This document shows, one piece after another, positions 1 through 8,827 of a stretch of 64,000 nt of DNA; position 1 is the stretch's first letter, and each line of letters begins with the position of its first letter. A program made the position numbers and the translations under genes. The DNA comes from Clostridium thermobutyricum DSM 4928. GTDB taxonomy: Bacteria > Bacillota > Clostridia > Clostridiales > Clostridiaceae. Below the pieces are notes generated by a model. The model saw only the letters and a program-made list of their open reading frames with translations. It was not told where the DNA came from and did no database searches. The stretch lies in the NCBI RefSeq assembly GCF_002050515.1, contig NZ_LTAY01000037.1, forward strand, positions 1-64,000, read 5' to 3'.

Positions 1-369
1 ATTAGATTCTATTCTTAAATTTAAACTTTATATTCCATGATCTTTTCTGTATTTTTAAATATAAACTTTTTCCTTGTTTTCTTTCTTGTGAATAAACAAA
101 ATAATATTTATAAAAATAAATATCTATAATCTAATTTATATGTTGTTTTAATAAATTATTCTTTATAATATTCAATTTACTTATATTCTAACATCATATT
201 TCTATTATTATATTTTTCTTAATCTCTTTATTTTAAGTACAAAAAACACCTCCAATCATTTCCAAACTTTGGAGGTGTTTTAAACATTATATTTATATAT
301 TTATTTCCATAAGAATTAGAAATTGATATTAATATCGTTTTAATCTATTTACTTTCAATATCTTATACT
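1..369. other. Chromosomal flank downstream of the original spo0A end
   Basis: This AT-rich stretch lies outside the left repeat of the integrated element, so it should be the DNA that followed spo0A before insertion. Apart from the terminator at 244-280 I see no gene, RNA or repeat in it. The part left of 240 is almost pure A/T with stops in all frames. Confidence 0.6.
244..280 (-). terminator. Displaced original spo0A terminator
   Basis: A perfect 12-bp stem (AAACACCTCCAA with TTGGAGGTGTTT) has a 13-nt loop and is followed on the minus strand by a T run. It lies about 90 bp beyond the stop codon of the displaced spo0A end, so it is the natural terminator of uninterrupted spo0A. In this lysogen it is about 36.7 kb from the working spo0A gene. 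Confidence 0.85.
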
Positions 370-488
370 CTAACTAACTTTATTTTTAAGTCTTAATTTA
401 TCAGCAATAATTGCTATAAATTCTGAGTTTGTTGGCTTACCTTTATCATTATGAATTGTGTATCCAAATAGTTTATTTATTGCATCTA
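370..488 (-). pseudogene. spo0A: Displaced 3' end of spo0A
   Basis: The minus strand encodes the last 39 or so residues of Spo0A, ending in K-V-S with codons GTT AGT TAG. There is no upstream part of the gene. Positions 376-488 are identical to the 3' end of the intact gene at 37085-37197. The last serine codon and the stop differ (AGT TAG here, TCA TAA in the intact copy). This is the chromosomal half of the attachment site left behind by insertion. Confidence 0.93.
376..488. repeat. attL: left 113-bp direct repeat
   Basis: Read base by base, this is identical to 37085-37197 at a constant offset of 36,709 bp. The match stops at 375/37084 (t against a) and at 489/37198 (g against c). Two long identical direct repeats, one with an adjacent tyrosine recombinase, define the element ends. 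The crossover point inside the 113 bp cannot be placed from sequence. Confidence 0.93.
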
Positions 489-644
489 GCCTCTAATTTC
501 AAGACTTAAGAGTGTTTTTTCATCAATAAATTTGTTTAATATATTTTTGTATTTTTTTCTATTCTTTTATAGGTTCACGTAATTTTTATTTATTGCTATT
601 ATTATATACTATACTCAAAATTATATCAATATTATTTAATTTTT
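489..644. other. Gene-free element end next to attL
   Basis: No complete gene is visible. On the minus strand about 25 codons stay open and stop just before attL, without a start codon or ribosome binding site. This may be the tail of a lost phage gene. Confidence 0.4.
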
Positions 645-1223
645 TTAAATTATTCCTTGCAACCTTTTTTCTAAATTCATCCATGCTTTTTCAATAAGTT
701 TTATATCATCAGTAATATATTTATTCACTGTAGAAAACTCTTTAAATAATTTTTCTTCAGCAATCTGTCTATTTAATATCGCTTCTTTTTTATCATAAAA
801 ATACCCTAAATGAACCAATCTTTTATTCAACTTTATTCTCGCCACCCATTTACCAGTTGTCTTTAAAAATCTTACTCCTGAGTATCCACTTTTGTTATCA
901 CATCTTATACTTTTATTAAAACTATTTTCTTGATAAGTCGCTAATCTTAAATTAGATTTGCAATTATTTAGTGTGTTCCTATCTATATGATCTATTATTA
1001 CACTACTATCAGTAACATCTAGTAAGTATCTATGTAATCTAACTAATTTTCCATTTATTCTACCACATATATAAGCACTCTCTTTATTCTTTTGATAATG
1101 CCATTTAATATCTTTCATTTTGTTTATATCGTCCGCATCTATTATTACTTCTATAATTCCATACTTGTTACTATAAATTATTAATTTTGCTTTATTTTCT
1201 TTTATGATATATGTATTTTTCAT
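645..1223 (-). CDS. HNH homing endonuclease with AP2 DNA-binding domain
   Basis: The 192-aa protein has an HNH core (IDHIDRNTLNNCKSNLR, roughly residues 77-93) and then an AP2-type domain (SGYSGVRFLKTTGKW onward, roughly 112-150). This is the usual layout of free-standing phage homing endonucleases, which cut DNA at a specific site and spread by repair. It is the last intact gene before attL and follows a decayed late gene. Such genes often mark sites of phage gene loss or exchange, so it may be linked to the missing tail-tip and lysis region. That link is inference. No intron is visible around it. Confidence 0.85.
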   Translation of the reverse strand: MKNTYIIKENKAKLIIYSNKYGIIEVIIDADDINKMKDIKWHYQKNKESAYICGRINGKLVRLHRYLLDVTDSSVIIDHIDRNTLNNCKSNLRLATYQENSFNKSIRCDNKSGYSGVRFLKTTGKWVARIKLNKRLVHLGYFYDKKEAILNRQIAEEKLFKEFSTVNKYITDDIKLIEKAWMNLEKRLQGII

Positions 1224-1263
1224 TTTATATTAATCCTTTCATTTACGATTATTTTATTTAAGT

Positions 1264-1299
1264 AAAAAAATGAGGATAGCTAACTTAATAACTATCCTC
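1264..1299 (-). terminator. Terminator at the end of the late operon
   Basis: The stem GAGGATAG/CTATCCTC (1272-1279 and 1292-1299) is followed on the minus strand by seven T. It ends transcription after the decayed gene at 1292-1590. Its 12-nt loop (ctaacttaataa) is identical to the loop of the terminator at 18188-18213, whose stem is different. Confidence 0.8.
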
Positions 1300-1590
1300 T
1301 AAAAAATCCCATTTGACTTTTTCTTTTATGTATTCTCTTTCTTTTTTTTATTTCTGCAACATCTTTATTTGTATGTGCAAATTCTTTAACTACAATATTA
1401 AAACTATCTATAGTTTTATTAAATAATCGCTTTTCTTATTTAATGCTAATTCCAATAAAAAAACTCTCAATTCTTGCTATGTATATTTAGTTTTTAAAAT
1501 TACAATAGCCTTATCTTGTAATTCAAATTTCTCACTTATTACTTTATCTTTCTCTTTTTTTAAATTAATTTACATTCCTCAGCTATATAT
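1292..1590 (-). pseudogene. Broken late phage gene downstream of Dit
   Basis: Conceptual translation of the minus strand gives a roughly 95-residue, charged, helical protein only if one in-frame stop (near 1485) and one frameshift (near 1430) are ignored. The last open piece reads IDSFNIVVKEFAHTNKDVAE and so on. No intact start codon remains. In a siphovirus the gene after Dit should be the tail-associated lysin or tail-tip protein, so this is either a small late gene or what is left after a deletion. The family is not recognised. Confidence 0.5.
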
Positions 1591-1638
1591 CCTCTGTTCT
1601 ATCGTTTATTCTTATAAACTTAAATTAACTACTTTAAA

Positions 1639-2418
1639 TTACTTCCACTTAGTATTATAGTTTAAATGTATTTTTGTTAAATCACCGTTTATAACTGTTA
1701 AAATATTATTTGTCAATGGTTTAAATTTAATCATTTCTCTTACATGCCATCCATTTAGACACTCGTAGTTTGCATATTTGTTCTCCTCAATTCCGTTATT
1801 CAAGCTCGTTATAATTCCATTCCTCATTTGAATAGTTATATTATTAGTAAAACTTTTAATTCTAAACTCTTTATCACTTAATCTTAGTGTTACATTCTCT
1901 TGTGTTCCATTACATTCCAAAAAGATTGTTGGATAACCGTCTGTTGTTCCGTCATAATAAAACCTATATTCTCTACCTAACTCTGGATTCTCTATTTCTA
2001 AACTTCTAGGATTTGTTTCAGTCCAATAAGGTTCATATGCAATCATTTCTATTTGTAATTTTCCTCTAAATTTTGGTTTATAAGCAACTTCTAGTTTTAT
2101 ATCTGTATTTAAAATGCACATTAACTGTCTTTCAGTATTATCGTCATAATAAAAAGGTTTCGGTTCAGCCGTATCTAACCAATTGATAAGCTCATCTGTA
2201 TCGATTTCTTCTTTAAAAAATATATTTAATGTCTCAATTTTTGGTTCTAACACTTTACCTGTATAATATCTTTTATCTCCTACATCTCGTACTTTGTGTA
2301 TACTTTCTGATAATATCTTTATAGTTTCTTTTTTATTTTCACTATATAAAATTGCACCAAATTCACTAAGCCATCTATTATTAAAATTAAAATCAGTTCT
2401 AGGCTCTAAATTCTTCAT
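1639..2418 (-). CDS. Distal tail protein (Dit)
   Basis: The 259-aa protein sits directly after the tape measure gene (10-bp gap), the normal siphovirus position of the distal tail protein that joins the tail tube to the tip. The N-terminal half is the Dit/YomH-type fold (NFNNRWLSEFGAIL near the start, with a KRYYTGKVLEP segment), and the C-terminal half is a beta-rich galectin-like part (residues about 140-259). It starts at ATG with a GGAGG-like site upstream. It is the last intact structural gene of this module, and no tail-associated lysin, baseplate or fibre gene follows. Confidence 0.82.
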   Translation of the reverse strand: MKNLEPRTDFNFNNRWLSEFGAILYSENKKETIKILSESIHKVRDVGDKRYYTGKVLEPKIETLNIFFKEEIDTDELINWLDTAEPKPFYYDDNTERQLMCILNTDIKLEVAYKPKFRGKLQIEMIAYEPYWTETNPRSLEIENPELGREYRFYYDGTTDGYPTIFLECNGTQENVTLRLSDKEFRIKSFTNNITIQMRNGIITSLNNGIEENKYANYECLNGWHVREMIKFKPLTNNILTVINGDLTKIHLNYNTKWK

Positions 2419-2428
2419 TGCTCTCCTC

Positions 2429-5400
2429 CTATCTCATTCTTCTATTTATCCCTAATCTTTTCATTTCACCCTCTATTTCTTTACTTAAACTTTTAGCTAT
2501 ATTTCTTGAGTGCTGCTGATTAACGCTACCATTTACAGTTATGATATTTTTTATATGTATATCCTGTTTATCATCTTTTACAAAGTAACTTTGTACTTCT
2601 TTTATTAACTTTTTCAATAGACTTTCAACGCCACTCATATTAATATTTACATTATTATTTGTTATACTGCTACTAGCCTTACTTACACTACTATAATAGC
2701 TACCTTTAAGTTGATAATTTTCTAAATCTACAGAAGGTAAAGATCTCATTCCAAAAATATCAAACATTCTAGTCTCGTTCTGTGGGACACTTTTAACAAC
2801 ATTTGTAGTTGTTTTAGTTACATTAACTTTTCCTGTTATAGCTCTACTATACTCTGTTCTAATCCTGTTCCAATCTCTAATTGCAATATCAGCCATGCTC
2901 GAAGTTGAGCTAGTTACATTTGTTTTCATTGTGTTGGCATTTTTAGTTGCCTTATCTGCCGCCTCTTTAGAATTTTTATCTACTTCTTTAGCCATATTTT
3001 TAGTATTTGTATCTGCAATTTTACTAGCTTCTTTAGTATTCTTATCTATGTCTTTAGTAATGTTTTGTGTATTAGTATTAGTTTTGCTACCTGCATTTTT
3101 AGTATTTGCATCTATTTTATTACTTAAATCCTTAGTGTTTGCATCGACTTTGTTTGCAGCATTTTTTGTATTTACATCTATTTGTTTTGTGAAAGTATCC
3201 ATTGCTGACTTAACATTTTTATTAAGTGTATCTACATTCAATTTTCCAGCCTTCTGCATTTGATTAAGATTCACTTCAATTTGCCTTGCCTTTTCTTCAA
3301 CAGTCATACTTTCATTTATACCTTGGAACATTGCCTTAGTAGTGTCATTCATACTCGCTAATGTATTTAACTGAGTTTCACTTAACCCTTGCAATTGTCC
3401 AGCTACTTTTATACTTGCCTGTGCATAATTTCCATCAGCGATCAATGGAATTTGACTCATTAATTCATCTGTTGCTAGATTTAACTGATTCAATTCTTCT
3501 ATGGTCATTTCACGCATTTGGGACATTCCTGTAGTAGTACTTATTGTCATTTTAGACCATGCTTCTTCATTATTAAGAATTAGTCTGTTATGCATTCTTT
3601 CTTGTGCATCGCTAATAGTTTGTCCTCCTGGGCCGTCTAAAATCGCTGCTATTGTATCAACTCCACCTTGAATCATGATAATCATATTCCCAAAAGTAAG
3701 TTGAACTACACCTGATATAAATTCACATACTGCACCTATTACAGTTCCTAATCCTCCAAATTTCTCTTGCAATGCCAATATTGTACTTTCTGAATCTCCA
3801 ACTTTAGTAATCAATAAAGCTAATGCCCCTATAGCTAATCCAATCCCAGCTGGACTTGCTAAAAATCCTAATGCTCCTGTTAATCCTCCAGTAGCTCCAC
3901 TTGCTCCTGCCATTGCCCCACTTGCTGTTGCTGTGCTTCCTGCTAATTTTCCAAACATTCCAACAACACTTCCACCTACAGTGAATAAATTTCCTGCTAT
4001 TGAAAGTATCGGCCCCATTACTGCTGCTAATGCTCCCAAAGTTACAATATTTTGTTTTGTACTTTCATCTAATCCGCTGAACCACTCTGCTAGTTGCTGT
4101 ATTTTTTCTGCTAAAAACTCAATCGTTGGTGCTAATACTTCTCCTAATTCAACAAGAGCTATTTTAAGATTATTGAATGACATTTGCATTTTTGCTCCAG
4201 GGCCGGAAGTCATATTTTCAAACGCTGAATTAACTAGATTTAAATCTCCATTTAAATCCTTTAATACATTATTAAAAGTTTCTCCACCTTCACCAGTCAA
4301 AATAAGCATTGCATTTAGTGCTTCAGTTGAACCAAATAATTTACCCATGGTTTCTATATTCCCGCCAGTTTTTTTCTTTAAGTCTTCTAAAAATCCACTT
4401 AATCCTTTTGCTTTTAGTCCTTGAACACTAAATTCTATTCCTAATTTTTTAGCTAATTTTTGCGCTTCAGTACTTGGTTTTATAATATTACTAAGAGCAG
4501 CCTTTGTAGCTGTCATAGCTTCACTTGTAGCAATACCATTCATTGTTAATCCTGCTGTTGCAGCTAAAAGTTCATTTACCCCAACTCCCGCTGCATTAGC
4601 AGTTGGAGCAACTTTTCCTATGCTACTAGCCAATTCATCAACTGATGTTTTACCTTTATTTTGAGTTAATAAGAATTTATTAGCTACTTTATCAACTTCA
4701 TCATATTTAATTCCAAATGCATTCATTGTAGATGTTAATCCATCTATAGCAGTATCAGTTTGAGTAAAACCTGCTATTGCTGTTTTACTTGCTACTTCAG
4801 TTAATTTAAAAATATTATTTAAATCTCCACCTGCCGAAATACCTTGATACATAGATTCCGCTAGTTCACTTAATGATACTCCAGTAGTTTTTGACATTTT
4901 CTTTATAATTGAATCATATTCTTTCATTTCACTACCTGATTTTTCAACTAAAGAACCAACTTTAGCTAACCCTTGCTCATAATCATGAGCCATCTTACCA
5001 GCTGCTAATCCAGCTGCAGTAGAAGGCATTGTAACATTAGAAGTTAACGTACTTCCAACTGATTTTAATTTTCCACCAACATTTTTTAGATTATTACCTA
5101 TTTCGTTAAAAGGCATTTGTCTTAATTCTCTACTTAATCTATTTACATTTGCCTGTGTTTCATTTAATTCAGTCTGATATTTATTAAGCTGATTTTCACC
5201 TTGACTTATTTCTGTTTCAAGGATATTATAACTATCTTTTAGAGTTAATAATTTAGCCCTTAATTGCTGCGCTTCATTACTATTTTCTCCAAATTCAATT
5301 TGTGCAGTCTGTAATGCTTGTACGGTCTGTTTTATCTCAGTTTCAAGCTTATTATGTTGTTGCTTATTCTTTGTTAGAGTTGCATCTAATTGCTTTATCT

Positions 5401-6052
5401 CAGCTTCATAAGCGTTAACTTTTTGCATACTTGCATTCAATTCACTGCTTGTTTCTTTCATCTTTATAGATAACTGCCTAAATGTATTTCCATTTTCATT
5501 TAGCGTGCTTTTAAGTAAATTAAATTCAGATTTTGTTAATGATAATTGCTGATCTATATCTCCTAACTCTTCATCTAAAGTCTTTGTTTTTACTCCTAAT
5601 TTTACAAAAGCATCCTGACTTTGTTTTAGTTCACCTTCTAAACTATTCAATTTAGTTTTTGTTTGTGTTATATCTCCACCTAATTTATTTAATTTTTCTG
5701 CATTTTTCTGTACTAACGTAGCTTGTTTTTGCCACTCATCTGAACCTTTTCCTAGTGTATTTTCAATCTGATCTAACTTAGTTTTTTGCTTTGTTAAAGT
5801 TTCTTCTAAATCCTTATATTTTGCTTTTTGTTTTTCTAATTTAGTGTTATATAAATCTATCTGTTTTGCCGTTTTCTGTATTTTATTATCTAATCCAGTA
5901 TACGTTTTTTCGTAATTCTGAATTTCCTTTTTTGCTGAATTAAACTGTCTTTCACATTCTTTTATAGCTTTATTTATCCCTGAAATCTGCTTAGTAAAGT
6001 TTTTACTTTCTAATGCCAGTTCTACCTGCAATTTTTCTATTGTATCAGCCAT
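2429..6052 (-). CDS. Tail tape measure protein
   Basis: The 1207-aa protein has a long N-terminal coiled coil (about 1-330), a TP901-type tape measure core (about 350-600), hydrophobic segments (about 660-760) and a C-terminal tail. It sets tail length and is usually ejected during DNA entry. Residues about 955-1055 carry a degenerate repeat of about 11 residues built on the pattern D-x-N-T-K-N/E. Long plus-strand open frames opposite this gene are shadows of its biased codons. It lies between the tail assembly chaperone and Dit, as expected. Its length predicts a moderately long flexible tail. Confidence 0.93.
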   Translation of the reverse strand: MADTIEKLQVELALESKNFTKQISGINKAIKECERQFNSAKKEIQNYEKTYTGLDNKIQKTAKQIDLYNTKLEKQKAKYKDLEETLTKQKTKLDQIENTLGKGSDEWQKQATLVQKNAEKLNKLGGDITQTKTKLNSLEGELKQSQDAFVKLGVKTKTLDEELGDIDQQLSLTKSEFNLLKSTLNENGNTFRQLSIKMKETSSELNASMQKVNAYEAEIKQLDATLTKNKQQHNKLETEIKQTVQALQTAQIEFGENSNEAQQLRAKLLTLKDSYNILETEISQGENQLNKYQTELNETQANVNRLSRELRQMPFNEIGNNLKNVGGKLKSVGSTLTSNVTMPSTAAGLAAGKMAHDYEQGLAKVGSLVEKSGSEMKEYDSIIKKMSKTTGVSLSELAESMYQGISAGGDLNNIFKLTEVASKTAIAGFTQTDTAIDGLTSTMNAFGIKYDEVDKVANKFLLTQNKGKTSVDELASSIGKVAPTANAAGVGVNELLAATAGLTMNGIATSEAMTATKAALSNIIKPSTEAQKLAKKLGIEFSVQGLKAKGLSGFLEDLKKKTGGNIETMGKLFGSTEALNAMLILTGEGGETFNNVLKDLNGDLNLVNSAFENMTSGPGAKMQMSFNNLKIALVELGEVLAPTIEFLAEKIQQLAEWFSGLDESTKQNIVTLGALAAVMGPILSIAGNLFTVGGSVVGMFGKLAGSTATASGAMAGASGATGGLTGALGFLASPAGIGLAIGALALLITKVGDSESTILALQEKFGGLGTVIGAVCEFISGVVQLTFGNMIIMIQGGVDTIAAILDGPGGQTISDAQERMHNRLILNNEEAWSKMTISTTTGMSQMREMTIEELNQLNLATDELMSQIPLIADGNYAQASIKVAGQLQGLSETQLNTLASMNDTTKAMFQGINESMTVEEKARQIEVNLNQMQKAGKLNVDTLNKNVKSAMDTFTKQIDVNTKNAANKVDANTKDLSNKIDANTKNAGSKTNTNTQNITKDIDKNTKEASKIADTNTKNMAKEVDKNSKEAADKATKNANTMKTNVTSSTSSMADIAIRDWNRIRTEYSRAITGKVNVTKTTTNVVKSVPQNETRMFDIFGMRSLPSVDLENYQLKGSYYSSVSKASSSITNNNVNINMSGVESLLKKLIKEVQSYFVKDDKQDIHIKNIITVNGSVNQQHSRNIAKSLSKEIEGEMKRLGINRRMR

Positions 6053-6063
6053 TTATGTACCTC

Positions 6064-6600
6064 CTATCCAATTACTACTTCTTCATCTTGTATTTTATTT
6101 GCTTTCTTATAAACATTAACTTGTTCAAAAAAATTCTTTGGAGTTATATCTAAAAAATTATTATTTCTCTTTAAAATACTATTCCAAAGAAATTCCAAGT
6201 TATCATATTCCCAATCGCCACTTTCTTCATTTAAACTTACAAATTGCCTTTTATTCACTTCTTTTTTACTATTTAATGGCATACACTTTTTAAAAATATC
6301 ATTTACATAAGTTATCATTTTTTTAAATTTATTTTCTAGTTCCTCTAAGCTATCCTGTCCATCTTCTGCAAAGTCCCTGACAATTTCATTTTCTTTTTCC
6401 TTATTTAATTCTTTTAAAGTTGCAAGTATAAATGTACTTATAACTATTAAATCTTTCTTTTCAAGTGCTTCAAATATCTGTGTTACTGTCAATTTCTTTT
6501 CAAAGTCTGTTTCTAATACTTCTTGTATCTCTTTTATAGTTGCAAATGTTAAAGTTCCCTTATATTCTTTTCCATTTAGTTTTATTTTTGCTTTATACAT
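6064..6600 (-). CDS. Tail assembly chaperone (gpG-like)
   Basis: This 178-aa acidic helical protein lies between the major tail protein and tape measure genes, where siphoviruses place the chaperone that holds the tape measure protein during tail polymerisation. In many phages this gene makes a second product by programmed frameshift. I see no clear slippery heptamer and no second overlapping frame before the tape measure start at 6052, so a single product is more likely here. Assignment rests mostly on position and size. Confidence 0.7.
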   Translation of the reverse strand: MYKAKIKLNGKEYKGTLTFATIKEIQEVLETDFEKKLTVTQIFEALEKKDLIVISTFILATLKELNKEKENEIVRDFAEDGQDSLEELENKFKKMITYVNDIFKKCMPLNSKKEVNKRQFVSLNEESGDWEYDNLEFLWNSILKRNNNFLDITPKNFFEQVNVYKKANKIQDEEVVIG

Positions 6601-6631
6601 TCATACTTACCTCCTATAATGTAAAAAATAA

Positions 6632-6660
6632 GGAGAATACATAATAACTATGTACTCTCC
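6632..6660 (-). terminator. Terminator after the major tail protein gene
   Basis: A 12-bp stem with one mismatch (6632-6643 with 6649-6660) is followed by a T-rich run on the minus strand. It lies right behind the major tail protein gene. A partial terminator here would let the abundant tail tube protein be made in excess over the downstream chaperone and tape measure. Confidence 0.75.
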
Positions 6661-6670
6661 CCGTATGTAT

Positions 6671-7267
6671 TTATTTGCTTTTTGTTGGTAATGCTTCTGG
6701 CATCTGTACTTTTTCAAACCATGCATCTATGGTTTCTCTATCTATTGTTTCATCAAAAGTATCTACACTTAATGCAATCAATCCTGTTCTATCAGAACCT
6801 ACACTAAATTCTATTTCAGAAAGTGCTTCTGGTGTCTTACCTTCTTCTACAGTCTCAGCTGCTATTGGACAAGGTTTACATTGACAATTATATACAACAT
6901 ATAATCTCTTATCATTAGAACCTCTATAAGCCCATTCAAAGATAAAAGCACCGATTGGAGCTACATCTGTATCTTTAATAACTAAGCCACCTTTTACTTT
7001 TTGTTGTCCAAATAGTAAAGATTGCTCATCTTTAGTTAGTGCATGTACTGTTAACTCTCCTTCTCCGCCTCCGAAGCTGTTGTTTCTGTAAATTACTCTA
7101 CTTCCACCCCATAATTCTTCAGTTTCATACTTTAATTCCATTTCTATTTTTTTAGAAAATTCAATTTCAACTGGTGTTTCATATGTTCCATTTTGTGTTA
7201 ACGGTGCAAAAGCAATTCTACCAATTCCGCCTAAAATTCTTTTCATCTTAAATTTCCTCACTTCCAT
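6671..7267 (-). CDS. Major tail tube protein
   Basis: The 198-aa beta-rich protein sits between the tail completion genes and the tail chaperone and is followed by its own terminator. Size, position and composition (ELKYETEELWGGSRV region, IEFSVGSDRTGLIALS near 150-165) fit the phi13/TP901-type major tail protein that stacks in rings to form the tube. Its start overlaps the end of the upstream gene by about 20 bp, indicating translational coupling. Confidence 0.85.
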   Translation of the reverse strand: MEVRKFKMKRILGGIGRIAFAPLTQNGTYETPVEIEFSKKIEMELKYETEELWGGSRVIYRNNSFGGGEGELTVHALTKDEQSLLFGQQKVKGGLVIKDTDVAPIGAFIFEWAYRGSNDKRLYVVYNCQCKPCPIAAETVEEGKTPEALSEIEFSVGSDRTGLIALSVDTFDETIDRETIDAWFEKVQMPEALPTKSK

Positions 7268-7592
7268 TAATTATTTTTTTTATAAATATAAAGTTTTTAC
7301 CGAACATATTGTCCGATTTTAATGTTTTTGCACTATAAAAAAAGAAGCCATTACATTTAAATAGCTTCTTAATAGTGTCATATTTTGTTCTGCAAGATTT
7401 ATTCTTGTGCCAGTAGTTCAAAGTTATATAATATGTAGTAGTTAGATTACCTATGTTACAATAATCAGTATCTTTCTCATTGTAAATATCAAATATTACA
7501 TATTCATCACTATCCCCATTATATTTCTGCATTTCAAATTCAATATTCAATTTTTTTAATAGTAGTTCAAGTTCTTCAATTAAATGTATCAT
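7248..7592 (-). CDS. Tail terminator / completion protein candidate
   Basis: This 114-aa protein lies between the HK97 gp10-like gene and the major tail protein, the usual place of the tail terminator that caps the tube and joins the head. It has the expected size and a helical start followed by beta-strands (YVIFDIYNEKDTDYCN). It overlaps its neighbours by 4 bp upstream and 20 bp downstream. The role is inferred from position. Confidence 0.65.
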   Translation of the reverse strand: MIHLIEELELLLKKLNIEFEMQKYNGDSDEYVIFDIYNEKDTDYCNIGNLTTTYYITLNYWHKNKSCRTKYDTIKKLFKCNGFFFYSAKTLKSDNMFGKNFIFIKKIINGSEEI

Positions 7593-7966
7593 TTTAACGC
7601 CTCCCTCAATACCTCTATTATTTTTTCATTTGCCTTTGTCTTGGCTTCATCGAATGACTTTTTCATCCAATGTTTTCCTGACATTCGCTCTGTTCCGTAT
7701 TCTTGATAATATCCTCTCGCAATAATATCCCTGTCATTACTCTTTATTCCCAAAATACTTTTTCTACCTGTCCCTGAACCAGTTTTCTTAATTTCGCCTA
7801 AATTACCTTTTAATTCAGAAGTATCAATAGGAACATTAGCTTCCATTCTTTCTTCAAAAACTTGAACGCCAGCATCTAGTGCAGTATCTAATATTTCATT
7901 CCCTACCTTCTTAGCCATTTCATCCAATTTCGCTTCAAGATTGTTAAAATTAAATTCCATTCCCAT
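7589..7966 (-). CDS. HK97 gp10-family tail completion protein
   Basis: The 125-aa protein carries the typical signature of this family: an N-terminal helix, the segment FEERMEANVPIDTSELKGNL, and a C-terminal YYQEYGTERMSGKHWMKKSF segment. Members are found between head-closure and tail-terminator genes and act at the head-tail joint. The gene lies 1 bp from the upstream stop and overlaps the next start by 4 bp. Confidence 0.85.
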   Translation of the reverse strand: MGMEFNFNNLEAKLDEMAKKVGNEILDTALDAGVQVFEERMEANVPIDTSELKGNLGEIKKTGSGTGRKSILGIKSNDRDIIARGYYQEYGTERMSGKHWMKKSFDEAKTKANEKIIEVLREALK

Positions 7967-8554
7967 TTATATCTCAACCCCATTGATTACACATATTTCG
8001 TGCTTTAAGTCTATATCTTCTATAGAAATTATCTTATATGTATGTCCACCAAATTTAATTTTTAAGTCTGTATTAAATGTAGTGCTATAATTAGTTTTAA
8101 TAATTATTTCCTTTTTCACTTTATCTACAACAGATACATTTGCAAAAACTTTCTTATACAAAATTTCTCTATCATCTTGCAAAGCGCTATTACTTACTTC
8201 AACTGTATAGAATTCCACTATTTTATCCATCTCATCTATCCAGTCTTCTAAGTATAGATATAAGTTTCTATTGTTTTTATCTAATGCTTTAATATTATAA
8301 ACTTTTTCATTCAGTCTTATTAAACAATTACTATTTATAATATTATTTCTTCTTATTTTTATCTTTAACGTTTCCTTATTTCCTTCTGCTAGATTAACTC
8401 TATCTTCTTCTCTAATTCTACTATTTCCAAAATAAAAAAATGATTTTTGTATAAGTTCTTTCCTTACTGCATTCCCACTCTCATCATAAAACGCTTTATT
8501 TTCAATTAGATAGCAAACTCCGTCATTATATGTATCAACTCTTAGTTTTTTCAT
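7967..8554 (-). CDS. Head closure / head-tail joining protein candidate
   Basis: The 195-aa protein appears to hold two similar beta domains of about 95 residues (KKVYNIKALDKNNRN... and TYKIISIEDIDLKHE...), like a duplicated head-closure (stopper) fold. It follows the head-tail connector gene and precedes the gp10-like gene, the normal order of the neck module. The duplication is my reading of the sequence and has not been tested. Confidence 0.6.
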   Translation of the reverse strand: MKKLRVDTYNDGVCYLIENKAFYDESGNAVRKELIQKSFFYFGNSRIREEDRVNLAEGNKETLKIKIRRNNIINSNCLIRLNEKVYNIKALDKNNRNLYLYLEDWIDEMDKIVEFYTVEVSNSALQDDREILYKKVFANVSVVDKVKKEIIIKTNYSTTFNTDLKIKFGGHTYKIISIEDIDLKHEICVINGVEI

Positions 8555-8562
8555 ATAATCAC

Positions 8563-8817
8563 CTATTTCAATGCACTTTTTATTTGTAATCTTAATAATT
8601 TACTAGCAAAGTTCTCTTCAAAGTATTCTATTTGCTTATTATAAGCATACCTACAATAATCTTTAAGTAAACTTTTATTAGTATTTTTTGTAAAATCTAG
8701 AGCTATTCCAGCTATTTCTTCTAAAAAAGCAATTCCTTCCTCCATAAGGGCTTGGAGGAATAAGTCCTCTTCTGCCCAAGTTATGTTAAGATAAGATTTT
8801 AATTCCTCCAAGTTCAT
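8563..8817 (-). CDS. Head-tail connector (gp6-like adaptor)
   Basis: The 84-aa protein starts MNLEELKSYLNITWAEEDLF, the typical opening of the HK97 gp6/Phage_connect family of ring-forming adaptors that bind below the portal. It lies directly after the capsid gene. At 84 aa it is slightly short for the family (usually about 90-110 aa) but looks complete. Confidence 0.8.
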   Translation of the reverse strand: MNLEELKSYLNITWAEEDLFLQALMEEGIAFLEEIAGIALDFTKNTNKSLLKDYCRYAYNKQIEYFEENFASKLLRLQIKSALK

Positions 8818-8827
8818 TTTTATGTAC

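Noticed and set aside
2880-3200. CRISPR-like regular repeats
   Set aside because: The regularity comes from a coding repeat in the tape measure protein; there are no identical repeats with unique spacers of equal length.
2895-4424. Long plus-strand open frames opposite the tape measure gene (2895-3263 and 3933-4424)
   Set aside because: They lie wholly inside a clear minus-strand gene, have hydrophobic composition typical of reverse-complement shadows and lack ribosome sites.
6064-6600. Programmed frameshift in the tail chaperone gene
   Set aside because: I looked for a slippery heptamer and an overlapping second frame before the tape measure start and found no convincing one.
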